Source of the DNA: Aralia elata
Lineage: Eukaryota > Streptophyta > Magnoliopsida > Apiales > Araliaceae
Direction: 5' to 3'
DNA length: 64,000 nt
Assembly: GCA_034770075.1 (NCBI GenBank)
Contig: CM068382.1
Coordinates: 83,358,643 to 83,422,642 of the forward strand
Of this stretch, positions 1 through 11,740 are shown in pieces (the stretch's first letter is position 1; each line of letters begins with the position of its first letter). A program made the position numbers and the translations under genes. The notes under the pieces are model-generated. The model had not been told where the DNA came from. It ran no database searches and saw nothing but the letters and a program-made list of their open reading frames with translations.

Positions 1-221
1 TTTAATTCAAAATGAGTATTAGCATCTAGATTAGGGAAGGTTATGCATAAAGGTTGTTGATTCAAAGCAGGGGCCGCAAGCTCCTTCAAAGTTCGGGTTT
101 CTGCCATGGTGTCCTTCTCTTCACAATTTTTCTGAGCTACCTTCCTTAATCTACGAATGGTTCTCTCTATTTCTGGATCACACTTTAAATCACCTTGATT
201 AGTAGATCGAGTTTTGGACAT
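1..221 (-). CDS. Athila-type retrotransposon gag, N-terminal part (runs off window)
   Basis: The minus strand reads 73 codons without a stop from an ATG at 221 to the window edge. The product begins MSKTRSTNQG and holds the stretch METRTLKELAAP-like (as MAETRTLKELAAP) followed by QQPLCITFPNL. From family knowledge this is the conserved start of Athila gag, the capsid polyprotein that packages element RNA. It lies 100 bp inside the primer-binding site and 5' LTR of the same element, the expected place. The rest of gag and all of pol lie left of the window, so intactness cannot be judged. The match is by recognition of the family pattern, not by a search. Confidence 0.75.
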   Translation of the reverse strand, partial: MSKTRSTNQGDLKCDPEIERTIRRLRKVAQKNCEEKDTMAETRTLKELAAPALNQQPLCITFPNLDANTHFEL

Positions 222-320
222 AAACAATCAAATAAAATTCAAAATACCTGAGTGCAACAAAAAAATAATAATAAATAAAGATAAAAATAATGATAACAAA
301 GAAAAATAAACTAAAATCAC

Positions 321-338
321 TCCTCGGCAACGGCGCCA
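321..338 (-). other. Primer-binding site, tRNA-Asp type
   Basis: On the minus strand this reads TGGCGCCGTTGCCGAGGA, complementary with one mismatch to the 3' end of plant tRNA-Asp. Athila elements are primed by tRNA-Asp. It lies 10 bp inside the LTR end and fixes the element orientation as minus. Confidence 0.85.
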
Positions 339-348
339 AAATTTGGTG

Positions 349-2220
349 TGTTGTCGCAAACAACCAAAAATAAAACCTTACTGCGAAAGATAATAATGCA
401 GCACTGCAAGTAAGAGTCGATCCCACAGAGAGTGATTAGTCTAAATTTATGCTTTGTTTACCAAAAGGGGGGTTTATAATTTGATTTCACTAATTATCAA
501 GAACAAAATTTAAAGTGATAAGAATAACCAATTAATTAAAGATTTCAGTTCTTCCGGTTCAGTATCACCTTTTTACAATAATAGAATAATTAAGTATAGC
601 AATATTTATCCTTCAATGAAATTAATAGCCCTAGGTAGCAACAAGCTCCACTACCCGAAACTCCCCTTAGATTATCACTTAATGAAACAAGGTCTTCACA
701 AGATTCTAACCATTATACAACCTAGAACAAACTCTCTAGATTTAATATAATAGCAGCATTAAGAACTAGGGAATTAGTCTAATCCAAGCAACAATCTCAC
801 AAGTTCGGATTATTTAACTTGTCTTCCGATAATCATAGCAATACTCAAAAGCTTGACCACAATCATGTATCACTAATTGCTACTTGTGATTAAGAACAAT
901 ATCAATTACATGTAATACTGTCCCTTAATCTAATAGATGAAATTAATCAAATTGACTTAATCGATCACATTAAACCAATCAGAATAAATATCATTCAACA
1001 GTTAAAATAGATTATCAAGAATGAACTTCATGTAAGAAGGAATAAATAGTTTATACTTAATCAAACCATTACCTGTAAACAAGGTTCAACATCCCCTTCG
1101 AACTGAATAAAGGAACTAGCCTAACATATTAAGTCCAATGAATATTTTCTTGAATTATAAAAGGGGTGAGGACAACAACCTCACTATGGAGGTGATCCCC
1201 TTTCCCTACTAATTTATAAAAGGGGTGAGGACAACAACCTCACTATGGAGGTGATCCTCTTTCCCTACTAATTACACTAGAATTTGGAGAAGATGGAGAA
1301 GACGAAGAAGATGGTGTCTATTAATGTGTGAATTGGTCAAATACAAGCCTAGCCTCACTTGGTATTTATAGGCACTCAAGTGTACAAGATGTCAAGATCC
1401 AACAACTAATCTTGGTCATGTGAATCAGCCATCTAAGGCAATCAAAAACCCAAAAACGTGCACATCATAAGAAGTCAAAATATGACACCAAAAATGATCA
1501 GCACCTTGCAAGCTGATTTTGAATTAGTAGACCGCCGATTTTCGACTTGGACAAAGAACAAAAGTTGTAACCCTAGAGTTTCTAATGAATTTGGGCTTTT
1601 GAATCACCTGATTTGGAGTTAGGAAGCTTAAGTTATTGTCCAAATACTTCAACTAGTTTGAACAGGAATCTAGTCCATGCGGGATTCGGATCAGCTGTCT
1701 AAAAAGAAATATTTGGAGGCCCAAATGAACTCGAATTTTTGCTCACCGTACCATTACGGAAAGCTTGAGAAGTCTACTAAAAACTTCAAGAAGACCACAT
1801 TTTCAGTTAGAAACTTTAACACAATTCAAATCTCAACCGAAGCCCCAAAGGTCAATCTGTCCAAAAGCTCAATTTCCTGAAATTTTCAACTTTGACGTAT
1901 GTTGGTAAAATGGTCATAACTCTCTCATCCGAGCTTCGATTTAGGCGTTTCAAGATGATCCAGAAAGCTAAGAAATAGATCTACAACTTTCCTTCATTAA
2001 GCTTTGAGAGAATAAGGCCTGATCAAGTATAAAATTGAGCCTCAAGCGGACAGACGGGTTTCAAAACAATCCAAAAGTGCGAAAATAACACAGTTTTCAT
2101 TTAATGGCTCCATTTGCAACCTAAATCAAAATATAAGAATAGTGAGTACATTTAGGTGCCAAATAAGTATAAAAGACTAGATATTAAGAGATAAAAACAT
2201 AACATATTTTATACTTATCA
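349..2220 (-). repeat. 5' LTR of minus-strand Athila-type element
   Basis: A 1872-bp LTR bounded on the plus strand by TGTTGTCG and ATACTTATCA, so it begins TGATAAGTAT and ends CGACAACA in element orientation. The inner border is set by the tRNA-Asp primer site, and the CGACAACA end resembles the GGACAACA ends of the Athila LTR at 22234-23035. The outer border at 2220 abuts MULE transposase coding sequence, which shows the element inserted into the MULE. The partner LTR is outside the window, so neither a target duplication nor LTR age can be tested. The length is normal for Athila. Confidence 0.75.
1157..1274. repeat. 59-bp direct tandem duplication inside the LTR
   Basis: Two adjacent copies of a 59-bp unit (starts at 1157 and 1216) contain ATAAAAGGGGTGAGGACAAC and GGTGATCC-CTTTCCCTACTA. 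They are nearly identical, differing at one base I can see (CCCC versus CTCT context) plus one base at the junction. This looks like a recent replication-slippage duplication. Confidence 0.85.
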
Positions 2221-3794
2221 ATAATCTTCAAAAAATAACCATCTAAGCCTATGATAGGCCTACACCCTTAAATTCATCCTCTCTTCAGTTCTTCAGCGCA
2301 TACATAAAACCTCTGAAACTGAGGCTTATTTTCTGGATTGTCTCTTCTAATCTTAATATCAACTATATTTTTTTATTGCTCTTTATCAAATGAGCCCCAT
2401 AATCCCAAACTTTCTCATAGTGTTTCTTTAACAATTCACTAACATTTCTTAAAGCCATTTCCTTTACCATGTGACCTTTTGTCAATGGCACATTTACCTT
2501 TAATTTTCTGGCTATTTCATCTTGCATATCAACTAACTTTCAATTTGGTTTTTTTCTAATCCTGTTTCCATAAAAGCCTGCAAGCCAGTTAGTATTGACA
2601 CACTTATTTTGCAGTGTCCTTATGAAAGTATGAAGATTATTAATTCTTTTAACTTGCAAAGTATCAAAGTCTCCAACAGTGCTAATCCACATGTTCCATG
2701 GACATCTAGGATGACACACAATTTGAAACCTCTTCCTAGCATTTATTTTGAATCTAACTATCCCACCCTTGCCAATCCCATAATTCTTAATAACTTGTTT
2801 CATCTGTTCTTTAGAACTGAATTGCAGGCCAACACTAAACTTAATATGTTTTATTTTTGTGTTAGGGTCAAAAGGTATAACTTGAAACTTAGGTTTTACT
2901 TTCGTCTTCCTCCTCTTATCCCTAACTATAACTTCCATCTCCTCATGTTCCTCCTCACTACTCTCCTCATTTGGTGTATAGTGCTTGGCACTATCTTCAT
3001 CTTCACTTTCCCACTGCTCACCATTGTCTTCACTGTTTTCATCCCCATTATAATCATCATCTTCACTATTTGTAACCTTTTCATCTATATTTTGAGGTTG
3101 ATGTTCATTTTCAGCTCTTTTTCCAGTTCACGTTGAGGTGAATTAGGTAAATTGAGTTGAGCATTTTTAGCATTTTCATTCTCATTACCAGTGTCACTGT
3201 CATTCTCTTTATCACTCTTATGACTCTTATGTTCACTCTCATTTAACTCATCTGCATCTTCTATGCATTAGGCTCCCTATTCTTTTTCACTTCTCTTCAA
3301 TATTCTCTTGACTTCTTTTTAGCCTCAATATACTCCTCATCAGTACTAAACCCATCATTATCATGGTAATTACTGTCATCAGAAGTCAAAGTTTAATCCC
3401 CTTCATCATTAGCCCCTTCATTATTAACCCCTTCACTATTAGCCCCTTTAATTTCATTTCCCTGGCTTTCCTCTTCTGTATACTCTGGAATATTATCCCC
3501 ATAATCAACATATAAATCAATATAATCATAACCTATGGAGGTTGCTATCAATGTCCTAATACTTTTATCATCATTCAGTTTTCTAAGGCCATGTGCCATT
3601 GGAAACCCATTTTCTTTGTAGTAAACTATAAAGTTCTTATTATATTTAAAATGTTCAACCATAGACTCTATTATTTGTGGACAAAGATAATCAACATCCA
3701 TTTTAAGTGTTTTTGTAATACCACCATCATACTGAGATACTGACAGATCCTTAAACTTTCCACCATTATGTATATTCAATTCCGCAAGAGACAT
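2221..3794 (-). pseudogene. MULE (Mutator-like) transposase, N-terminal half, broken
   Basis: The minus strand from the ATG at 3794 encodes about 133 residues with an acidic tail (to 3393). This part resembles the PB1-like N-terminal domain of plant MULE proteins. A frame-shifted acidic linker follows, then 132 residues (2938-2540) with the MuDR DNA-binding pattern: FSVGLQFSSKEQMKQVIKNY and C-HPRCPWNMW. Beyond a stop at 2540, related coding continues to 2221 (GHMVKEMALRN, FYVCAEELK, GCRPIIGLDGYFLK). The last is the region that carries the first catalytic Asp in MULE transposases. The sequence stops exactly at the Athila LTR border. Several stops and frameshifts make it non-functional. Family assignment is from pattern knowledge. 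Confidence 0.75.
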
Positions 3795-5404
3795 CCCGGG
3801 AGAATCAAATTAAAGTTACAAAAAAATGAAGAATTATAAATACAAAGAGACACTACACTGCCAACATATGCAAATACATAGAATGGAAGACAAGATAGAG
3901 CCACAAGAGAATACTTTATACTTAACCTAACATGTATGCCAGACAAAGCAAGGCCACCATTACATAATTTAACCATCTTCTTTTATGTTCAAGAAAATTG
4001 TGACGCCCCCAAATCCGTGTACATCAAACACAGGATATGGTGCTCACGATACATCAAACACCATCATCTAACTAAACAAGCTTCATAAATAATAATAATA
4101 TTCACAGTAGTATTCGAATAAAATCCCAGGTTTACATAACCTTAAATAACCTCAAACTTAAACTTAGCGTTTATCGCTACGATACATCAATGCGGAAATC
4201 TAAAACTATTACAAAAATAAACTTTTCAATTCTTCATCTTTGCTTTTCCTTTGTCCTTGCCCGAGCCCTATGCTTTCTCATCCTTAACTGAAATGTTAAA
4301 GCAAGGATGAGCACAAGTTGCTCAGCAAGTATATAAAATAATATGATATTGAATATCAAGATTAAAATCATCTGTTTTGACAACTCTCCATAATCGAAAG
4401 GATAATCAAAAAGTGGCGTCAGATGTCAAAGATAAGAGTTCAAGAATTTTTAATAGCATACTAAGGGGTACAAAAACCCTGAACATTGTTTTTTTTAATT
4501 CGTCGAAAACCATCAGAAGCTTTGACAATCAAATAGACTGTAAAACATTCTCCGCAAGTACTCCAGGTGATCAGCCTTTCGTACCCTACATTGTGCACAA
4601 GTATGAAATTTAAACGCGTAAGCGTAAATGGGACTATATGCCCGACATCACTTTTACCCCATTATTCGGGTTGTTCATCTTAGTATTCATGCGGGACCGC
4701 ACCAAAACAATTTGGATTGGAAAACTTTAAGTAACTACAATGAATTTGAATCATTCAAATGATTATCGATTCGCATCGTTAGTATCTAGCCGGAACAAAA
4801 GGCCAGAAGGCTTCCCAAAGTAATAGTTCATAATCAGATAAAATTATATGCAATTTGAACTGAGTCATCAATAATTAAACTTGAACAAGATATAAACTCG
4901 AATGAGATATAACTTGCAAATGAGAACTTTGTAAACAAATTTCCCAAATTAGGAAACTTACTTTCATAGAGACAAAATGAATTGAGATAAAATACTTGCC
5001 TTTCGAGTAGTTTACGATTAGTGCTTAACTTTACTGCAAATATCCTATATACATTCATATACAAATATTCGTTAGTCACTCATTCACAATGACCGGTTTT
5101 CATATTCTACTCATTCAATACTTAACTAATTCAACTGCTTCATGATAAAGAATGTGTTTTACCAACATACATTAAACTATATATACCATGAAAACAATTC
5201 ATCATATATCATAAATAATTGTTTTTGTTTTTATTTCAAAGGTTCCATTTGCAAAAATCTGTTTAAACATTGGTTCAACATATTCGTAACGTGCTTAGAC
5301 GATACCAACATACCACTTGTCACTTAATAAAGCTTATAAGAAGGTAACACATTTGTATCATGCTCTACATCACAAACAAAATATCTTGGTCTCTCTGCAG
5401 CACG

Positions 5405-5455
5405 GCGCGGCCGCGCTGCTTTTATGCTTGGGAGTGGCGCGGTCGCGCTACTCCC
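5405..5455. repeat. GC-rich hairpin pair, core GCGCGGYCGCGC
   Basis: Two hairpins lie in an otherwise AT-rich LTR. The first is a perfect 12-bp palindrome GCGCGGCCGCGC at 5405-5416. The second spans 5430-5455 with 12-base arms GGGAGTGGCGCG and CGCGCTACTCCC around a GT centre. Its one mismatch would be a G-U pair in RNA of one sense. Confidence 0.85.
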
Positions 5456-5780
5456 TTCCAGGCTCAGACCTGAGCTTTTCAATGCTCAGTTCCCTTTCTA
5501 GCATACTAGGGTCTTGGCACACCACAATTAGCAAATATACATAATGATATGAAAGCTTAAAACTAATCTAAGTCCATGCATTCGACATTTAATAAATCAT
5601 TTTCTTAAATTCAAGATAATTTTTCTTAAAAATTTACCAAATCATGGCTTATGTTTAAATTTGGTGATAACATAATCGTAGTACATATTAATACATATAT
5701 AAGACTTCTTCATGCTCATTATACAAGATTAAGTTGAGTTCGAAAGGCTGAGCAAGAAAAAGGAAATTTTAATGTTTGAT

Positions 5781-5839
5781 TCAGGTGCGGCGCGGCCGCG
5801 CCCTGATTGACCTTGGTACCAGCGCGGTCGCGCTGGTAC
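5781..5839. repeat. Second GC-rich hairpin pair in the same LTR
   Basis: A 14-bp palindrome GGCGCGGCCGCGCC lies at 5789-5802, with outer TCAGG/CCTGA complementarity interrupted by a short bulge. A second hairpin at 5816-5839 has perfect 11-base arms GTACCAGCGCG and CGCGCTGGTAC around GT. The core is shared with 5405-5455, but the outer arms differ while staying complementary. Confidence 0.85.
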
Positions 5840-7200
5840 TCAGTCACGGATTCTGCAGCCTGCTGTGAACCAAATTTCTAATAACCTATGCAATCCCAAT
5901 TTGAACACACCCAGACATTATGAACTTACCCAAAACAACATAATTTGAATACTTAACTATCTTAATAACACCAACAACTCCATTAGCAAATATAGAGCCT
6001 CTAAACTCAACTTTATCACAAATTAATCTCATTTAAGCAAATTAACCAACTTGAACATATTTAGCACCTCTTGACTGAATTCAGAGTATATAAGGCATAA
6101 TTAGACTTAGAATTTCATGCTTTAATAGACTACCATCACCAATTATCAACATGGCAACACAACTCAAACAAATCAATTAGCATGCTTATTCATTTTACTA
6201 AAGAAAATGAAATGGGTTTAAGAATTACCTCTTGGATGGAATTTCTTAGTGCCTTAGACTTATTAACCCCTATACTTTGATCACTTGATTCTCTGCAACC
6301 CCAGAAACAATTCAAGTTCTCACTCTCTCTCACTCTCTCTCTCAATCTCATAAGTTCTCTTGGTAAGGAATTTAGCAAAAATGAGAAGATACTTTAGGTA
6401 AAGAGATTTATAGGAATGATGATGCTCTAATTCTTCAAGTACTCTAACTCCCATTCCCTCAGACTTCCATCCCTTGAGCTCTCCTTAATCAGTTACAAGG
6501 ATTAATGAAATGGAGTTAAAAGAAATGAAAAGACTTTGAGCATAAAGGAGAATAACTCCCTCCTTACTAATTCCTTTATCAATCCGAATACTCCCTCTTC
6601 AGATTGTCCCAAATTGCTAGTCACAAGGGTCCCTCCAACTCCAGCTGATGCAAATTTTAATTAACAAAATATATTAATAATCAATTAATCAATTAAATCA
6701 TCATTTGACCATTTTTGCCCTCCAAAATCCACATTTTTGATATTATAGTCGCTTCCTACTAAAATTGACGTTCCGAATGTCGTGGAAGTATTCGTTTTGT
6801 CAAATTAGCTATCGAAATTCGAGTTTGATTTTTTACCCGAAAAAGTCAACCGGTTGACTTTGACCAAAAAGTCAACCCCGACATATTTTGTGATTACAGT
6901 CTATTCTAACTAATTTCGGTATTCCGGACTCAAATATACAGTCCGCGTCTTCAAATTCCACTATGAACTCAATTTTGAGTTTTAACTCCATTCCTTGCAT
7001 TTAATAAAGTTAATAACTACCTTGTTAATTTAAACAGTTAAATTAATCAAACCAACTATTTAAATACATCTCATCATATAACTCAATAAATTATATATTT
7101 ATATAACACATACACGTATATTTATTAAAATCACCCAATAGGTTCACATAAATTCAATTTATTAATTCCATTAAATTACATAATGATCTCGGGTATTACA

Positions 7201-7857
7201 AAAACAACAAAAGAGGACCACCAGGACCACAAATTGAGTAACAAACATGGATTTTAGGTTATCTATATATTACTAACTATTTAGAGGGTATTTGACCCAG
7301 AAATTACTAATTACATCCAATAAATTTCTAAAAATCAAAACCCCTAATTTTACTTAAACCCTAGAATTGAGATGGGAAGAAATTGAGAGTAGATTTCACT
7401 TTTCGACAAACGAACTAGATTTATTCTTTAACCGACCTCGTAAATCTCTCAGAAATCTCACAAATCCCTTAGAGGAAATCGCTCAAAACTTGCTTAGATG
7501 ATATTCGACTCAAAAAAATTTTGGTCTCAAATGCTCTGTGTAATGAGGGTTAATTGATTGGGCCAATGTAATATTAGAGGAAAATTTTCCTCCTGATCTA
7601 CGTAAGAGAAGATCCCATGTGCTACATAATTCACACCTGTTAACCGTTAGTCTAGTCTAGACTTCCGTTCATTTTTTTGGACGGAATGTTTAGTAATGAC
7701 CATTTTATAATCTTTTTCGAGTATAGTAATTCGTTTGTAACAAAAAAAATTCGGTATCCACAATTAAAATTGATCCCTAGTATAATGACCAAAACATCAA
7801 TTAACCCAAAACTATAGGCACTAGGAAAAAAAATCCAACTATAATTTTTATATATAT
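7201..7857 (-). other. Probable MULE 5' region (leader and terminal part)
   Basis: Without the solo LTR, this stretch joins directly to the sequence upstream of the MULE ATG at 3794. On the minus strand it is AT-rich leader-like DNA containing CTAGGGTTTAAGTAAAATTAGGGG. Nearer 7850 it has GGTCATTATACTAGGGAT-type sequence of the sort seen at MULE ends. I could not define a terminal inverted repeat because the partner end is lost. No ORF here is convincing. The assignment is inference from adjacency. Confidence 0.45.
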
Positions 7858-8606
7858 TGTAGACACCCGAAATTTTTGTATATATCTTCTAACCCTAGCA
7901 AGAGGGCAAAAGATTCATTTCAGCCAGAGGACGAGACGTCCTAACAGAAGATTTTTGGGACTCAAACCAAAGTACGAGGAGTCATCACAACGACTACGAA
8001 GTAACAAGTTATTTAGGGCATGACGGTCGACCAACTAACATCGACGGAAAGATCTATTTTTGCCTTTTGCTCAATCTTTTCAGATTTGGAATTGGCCAAA
8101 CTTTATGTCATTGCGTAGCTCTCGGAAAGAGCTTTCCAGAATGGTATGGCACGTCTCCCAACTATCCCCTGATTGAAAGTTATGATCATTTCAGTGAAAA
8201 GTAAAGCGAACGACTAGTTGGCATACCCAGGGATGGTTTTTCCCCCTTTTCTCTGCCTTCCCGAACTCAGAATTCGATGAATAATATATCATTTCGAAGG
8301 TATCGAACAGAGCTTTCTAGATTGGTAAAGAACGTTTTCCAACTCTTTTCGGATCAAAAGTTACGGACAGTTTAGTACAACTGCAGGTATACCTGTGGCC
8401 AGCCGCAAGTGTACCTGCGACCAAGCCAAGAAGCCTATAAATGGCCGAAATCAGCTCATTTTTGGAAGAGATAGATTGTTAGAGAGAGAAAGTGCATATT
8501 TAGTGAGAGAAACACCCAAAAAACCTCTCTAATATCCATCTAGAGCTAGCTATTCTCATCAAATCCCACCAAATTAGATCCAAGCTATTGGTTCCCGGGG
8601 ACACAA
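7858..8606 (+). repeat. LTR fragment, Ogre/Tat-like Ty3/gypsy
   Basis: It begins TGTAGACACCCGAAATTTTTG, the start I associate with Tat/Ogre-lineage LTRs. A TATA-like box, CCTATAAATGG, lies near 8432, followed by the GAGAGAGAAA leader-like sequence expected downstream of an LTR promoter, so orientation is plus. At 8606 it is cut by the Sirevirus-like LTR. No matching 3' remainder is visible in the window. It is too short to assign firmly. Confidence 0.55.
8384..8419. repeat. Two palindromes in the Ogre/Tat-like LTR
   Basis: CAGGTATACCTG at 8384-8395 is a perfect 12-bp palindrome. CGCAAGTGTACCTGCG at 8404-8419 is an imperfect one, and both share the ACCTG arm. They lie just upstream of the TATA-like box. 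Confidence 0.7.
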
Positions 8607-10030
8607 TGTGGATCTAGAGGGGGGGTTGAATAGATCATTTAAAATTTTTTCCATTTATTAATGAAAGTATAACAATTATGAAATAGAGAATCAACTCATG
8701 CACAACGGAATAATCATTAATAACCCCTTCATAGATTCAAACATAATCTCAGTTCAATTTACAAATCTATGGTATGGTTGATAACAGATATAGCAGTTCA
8801 TTGAGCATAAAGTAAATGACAGAAAGTAAATAACACAGGAGATTTTAAGTGGTTCGGAGACTGAATAACTCCTACTCCACTCTTCTACTTCAACAAGTAG
8901 GAATCCACTAATTGTTTTAGTCACAAAGACAAGGACTCTACGCCCTCCTCAAGTCCAGCAGACAAGAGTTGTTTTTAGCCACTAAGGCAAGGATCCTATG
9001 ACCCTCCTCAAGCCCCACGGACACGGATCCTCTGACCCCTCTTATATCCCGCAGTTATGAGTTATTTTTATTCCCTCGGACAAGGATCTAATGACCCCTC
9101 TTAAAGTCCAGTAGACTTGGGAAACCAGTTCACTAAGAACTCTTCAAGGCCAGCAGCTTTGGAACCTGTAGACTAAGCCCAATAAACTTAGAATCTCTTG
9201 TACCCTCTGGTACTCAACAAGTCCAGCAGATTTGACTTTGTTTAGTCACTTCAGACAAGGACGCCCCACCCTCTTTGGTGTGTTGATTGTTTGTTGGGTT
9301 GTGCTGCCAAGATGAACTTTGATCTCCTTCATCTTCAGGTACTTGGCAGCTATTTGTGATCTTCTTCTGGATGCTGCTGATGATGGTCGTTGAAGCCCTT
9401 CCTTCTTCTGGTACATAGCAGATGCATATGATCACTTCCGTTGAACACTAGTTGACTTGTCCAAGTCAGTTCTTTATCTGTTCAGCGCATAGTGTTCCTT
9501 GCTTGATCATAGAGTTGTCCGTTCTGGATTTGGTTACTCTAGATCTTGGCTTCTTGGTCATTCGACTCTTAGCTCATATGCCAGCCCTTTGGCATACCTC
9601 TCATGTTGCAGTGAAGCTTCTAGCTGATTGTACAGTTTGTGTTCTTGCTCTCTTGCTTACTGCATACCAATGCACTCTCACACTTGAGTGTGATTTTCTC
9701 TTTTGTAGTTCTCCATTTTCTTCCCGTTGGAAGCTTGCCGTTGATGTCTTCCCGTTGCACTTCTTTCCGTTGGAGACTAACTTTCTGCAGTCTTGTTTAT
9801 TGCACCACCGAGTATTTTACTTCCCTAAGTCTGCTAGTGATGGCTGAGTAAGCATCCATTAGCTGGTACCAAGATAGTGGAGTCACATGCGCTACTTGTT
9901 GACTGCTGCAAGTATAGCTGTTTGAGCCCCACTCAGATTGGTTCTTTATTTTACTCAATTATCTACTCAGCCGCTCATCTTGGGATATCAACCCTAAGTG
10001 CTCTAATACTTTTAATCCAGCTGGCACTTA

Positions 10031-10845
10031 CTCTACGATCGTCTAGGATGCAACTTGTTGCTTCTGATCGTAGAGTTAACATGTTTGCTTTTGACTGAAG
10101 ATTGTTACCTTGGGTCGTATAGTAAACTATTAACTTCAGTTGTGGCCTTGTGCTGTCTTGCAGTTCATAGAGTGGCTGACTGTACTTGCATTGTGCTTTG
10201 ATGTGCTTCTCATTATACTGTAGTCTGTGCTCCCTTATGCTTTGTGATCTCCATTTGGCTTTTCGTTCCCAGAGCATAGCATTATGATCTTCGTTGAGCC
10301 ATTGCTGCAGTGTGCTTATCATAGAGGACTGCTCTATGTTCTATAGGTGTTGGCTCTGCTGCTGTGTCATAGAGGACTGCTCTATGATGTTCTGTTTGCT
10401 GTGGTAACTTTGATATAGAGGACTGCTCTACTTTTATCTTCAGACATTCTCTCTTATGCCTTGTCATAGGGTACTGCTCTATGATCTTCTTGCTTTATTT
10501 TGCTGAGACTGCTAGAGTGCTTCTGTTGTCTTAGACTCAACTCTACGATTACTTGATCTTGTTGAACTTTCGTACTCTACGACCTTTGTCTTTGATGCAG
10601 GTCTAGAGTTTTGATGGATCGTAGAGTGATTACTTGAGCTTGTCCTGTGATCTCTGTTATGGTTTGATGCTTTGGTTGTGCTCAGAGATCTTTACATGTC
10701 TGATGGCTCATGCTCAGCTTGCTTAGTAGTCTTGAAGATTGCCACTTTAACTTTGGGTGCTTCAGCAGCGACTGTTCTACGTTGTTGCTTGATTTCAGAC
10801 CTTTCATGGGAGTCGTAGAGTGGTTGACTTGGACTGACTCTACGA
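10031..10845. repeat. Cluster of CTCTACG-type and CATAGAG-type hairpins
   Basis: Perfect inverted repeats include CATAGAG-GACTG-CTCTATG at 10320-10338 and 10368-10386, a shorter TAGAG-GACTG-CTCTA near 10414-10430, and a variant CATAGGG-TACTG-CTCTATG form at 10465-10483. Longer-range pairs are CTCTACGATC (10031-10040) with GATCGTAGAG (10066-10075), and TCGTAGAGT (10813-10821) with ACTCTACGA (10837-10845). Many more single CTCTACG words follow to about 11350. Confidence 0.85.
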
Positions 10846-11078
10846 ACCCATGTTAGCACACCGATCTTCTCTTCATTGTTCTCACTCTACGAACCTGAGT
10901 AAGCTCCGTGTTCTGCCTAGCCACACTCTACGATTGCCTTGCAAGCTCTGAGTTGACATGCGCAGCTCTACGATGCCCAGAGAGTGCTGCCGAGTGAGCT
11001 CTACGATCTGCCGAGCCTGTTACTGTGCTTGCCTGGCAGACTCTATGATCTTGGGGTTTTAGCACGGCAATGCCGAGA

Positions 11079-11288
11079 CAACTCTTTGTCCTATCGAGAA
11101 TGCTCTACGTTCGGCCGGGGCAACTCTACGTCCTGCCGAGAGTGCTCTACGTTCGGCCGGGACAACTCTACGTCCTGTCGATAGTGCTTTACGTTCTGCA
11201 GAGAGAACTCTACGTCCTGTCGAGAGTGCTTTACGTTATGCAGAGAGAATTCTACGTCCTGCCGAGTTTTACTCTACGTTTTCCTGGC
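11079..11288. repeat. 42-bp tandem repeat, five copies, inside the Sirevirus-like LTR
   Basis: Unit starts fall at 11079, 11121, 11163, 11205 and 11247, an exact 42-bp period. Each unit contains an ACTCTACGTCCTG-type word and a GTGCTCTACGTT-type word, so the repeat amplifies the family's CTCTACG motif. Because 42 is a multiple of 3, the array opens a spurious repetitive reading frame (LYVLPRVLYV units). Confidence 0.85.
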
Positions 11289-11726
11289 AAACCCTGTGAT
11301 GGCATACTTGGCTCTGCGATGTTGACTGATCCTTCACTTAGTCAGTGCGATGCTCTACGTTCAGTTTGGCCCTTGTTTGTACATATTACAGCTCATAAGA
11401 TCAACCTAACAAATTTGATCTTTTTCTATTCTAAGTCCTTGTACATCATATTCATTTAAGGACTTTACAAAACCTAATATTACAAACATGCTTTGATCAG
11501 AGAGATATTCATTCAACTTAGATCAACCTAACATATTTGATCTTCTAAGTCCTTGTACATATATTTCATTAAGGACTTTACAAAGGTTTTAACAGTATGG
11601 ATGTTCTTCTTATCATTTTGTCATCAATCAAATCACATATAATAAATAAGGGTAATCACATGCAGATCTTATAACATTTTCCCTTCATGATAATGAGCTT
11701 AATCAATTGCATGCTGATTCCCAACA

Positions 11727-11740
11727 ATCTCCCCCTATTT
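11727..11740 (-). other. Polypurine tract of the Sirevirus-like element
   Basis: The minus strand reads AAATAGGGGGAGAT directly before the LTR start TGTTGGG. This is the plus-strand primer for reverse transcription and fixes the element as minus-oriented, with the 3' LTR at 8607-11726. Confidence 0.75.

Larger units (their letters stand above)
3999..7200 (-). repeat. Solo LTR, Tekay/Del-like Ty3/gypsy family
   Basis: A 3202-bp unit starts TGTGACGCCCCCAAATCC and ends CTCGGGTATTACA. These ends match the LTRs of the complete Tekay element at 47176-60787, whose LTRs start TGTGACGCCCCC and end GGACATTACA, so the element orientation is minus. No primer site or gag-pol flanks it. The flanks are AAAAT on the left and AAAAC on the right, a 4-of-5 match consistent with a decayed target duplication. 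It is read as a solo LTR made by LTR-LTR recombination. It separates the MULE start codon from the MULE 5' region. The stretch has no coding potential I trust. Confidence 0.75.
8607..11726 (-). repeat. LTR of a Sirevirus-like Ty1/copia element (3' LTR, minus orientation)
   Basis: A 3120-bp unit begins TGTGGATCTAGAGGGGGG and ends GATTCCCAACA on the plus strand. On the minus strand it starts TGTTGGGAATC directly after a polypurine tract AATAGGGGGAGAT, a combination typical of plant SIRE/Maximus elements. It holds many CTCTACG/CGTAGAG palindromes, resembling the LTR palindromes known from maize Sireviruses. Plus-strand reading frames here look like chance products of repeats. The second LTR is not in the window and no target duplication can be tested; the left flank is CACAA. 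The left border is less certain than the right. Confidence 0.65.

Noticed and set aside
2609..3136. A 175-codon plus-strand hydrophobic frame
   Set aside because: Antisense shadow of the acidic linker of the MULE transposase.
3776..3976. A 66-codon minus-strand frame overlapping the MULE start
   Set aside because: It lies in the likely leader or intron just upstream of the MULE ATG, is in another frame and has no recognisable domain.
10984..11459. Repetitive plus-strand frames (LYVLPRVLYV units)
   Set aside because: Produced by the 42-bp tandem repeat; antisense to the element and inside an LTR.
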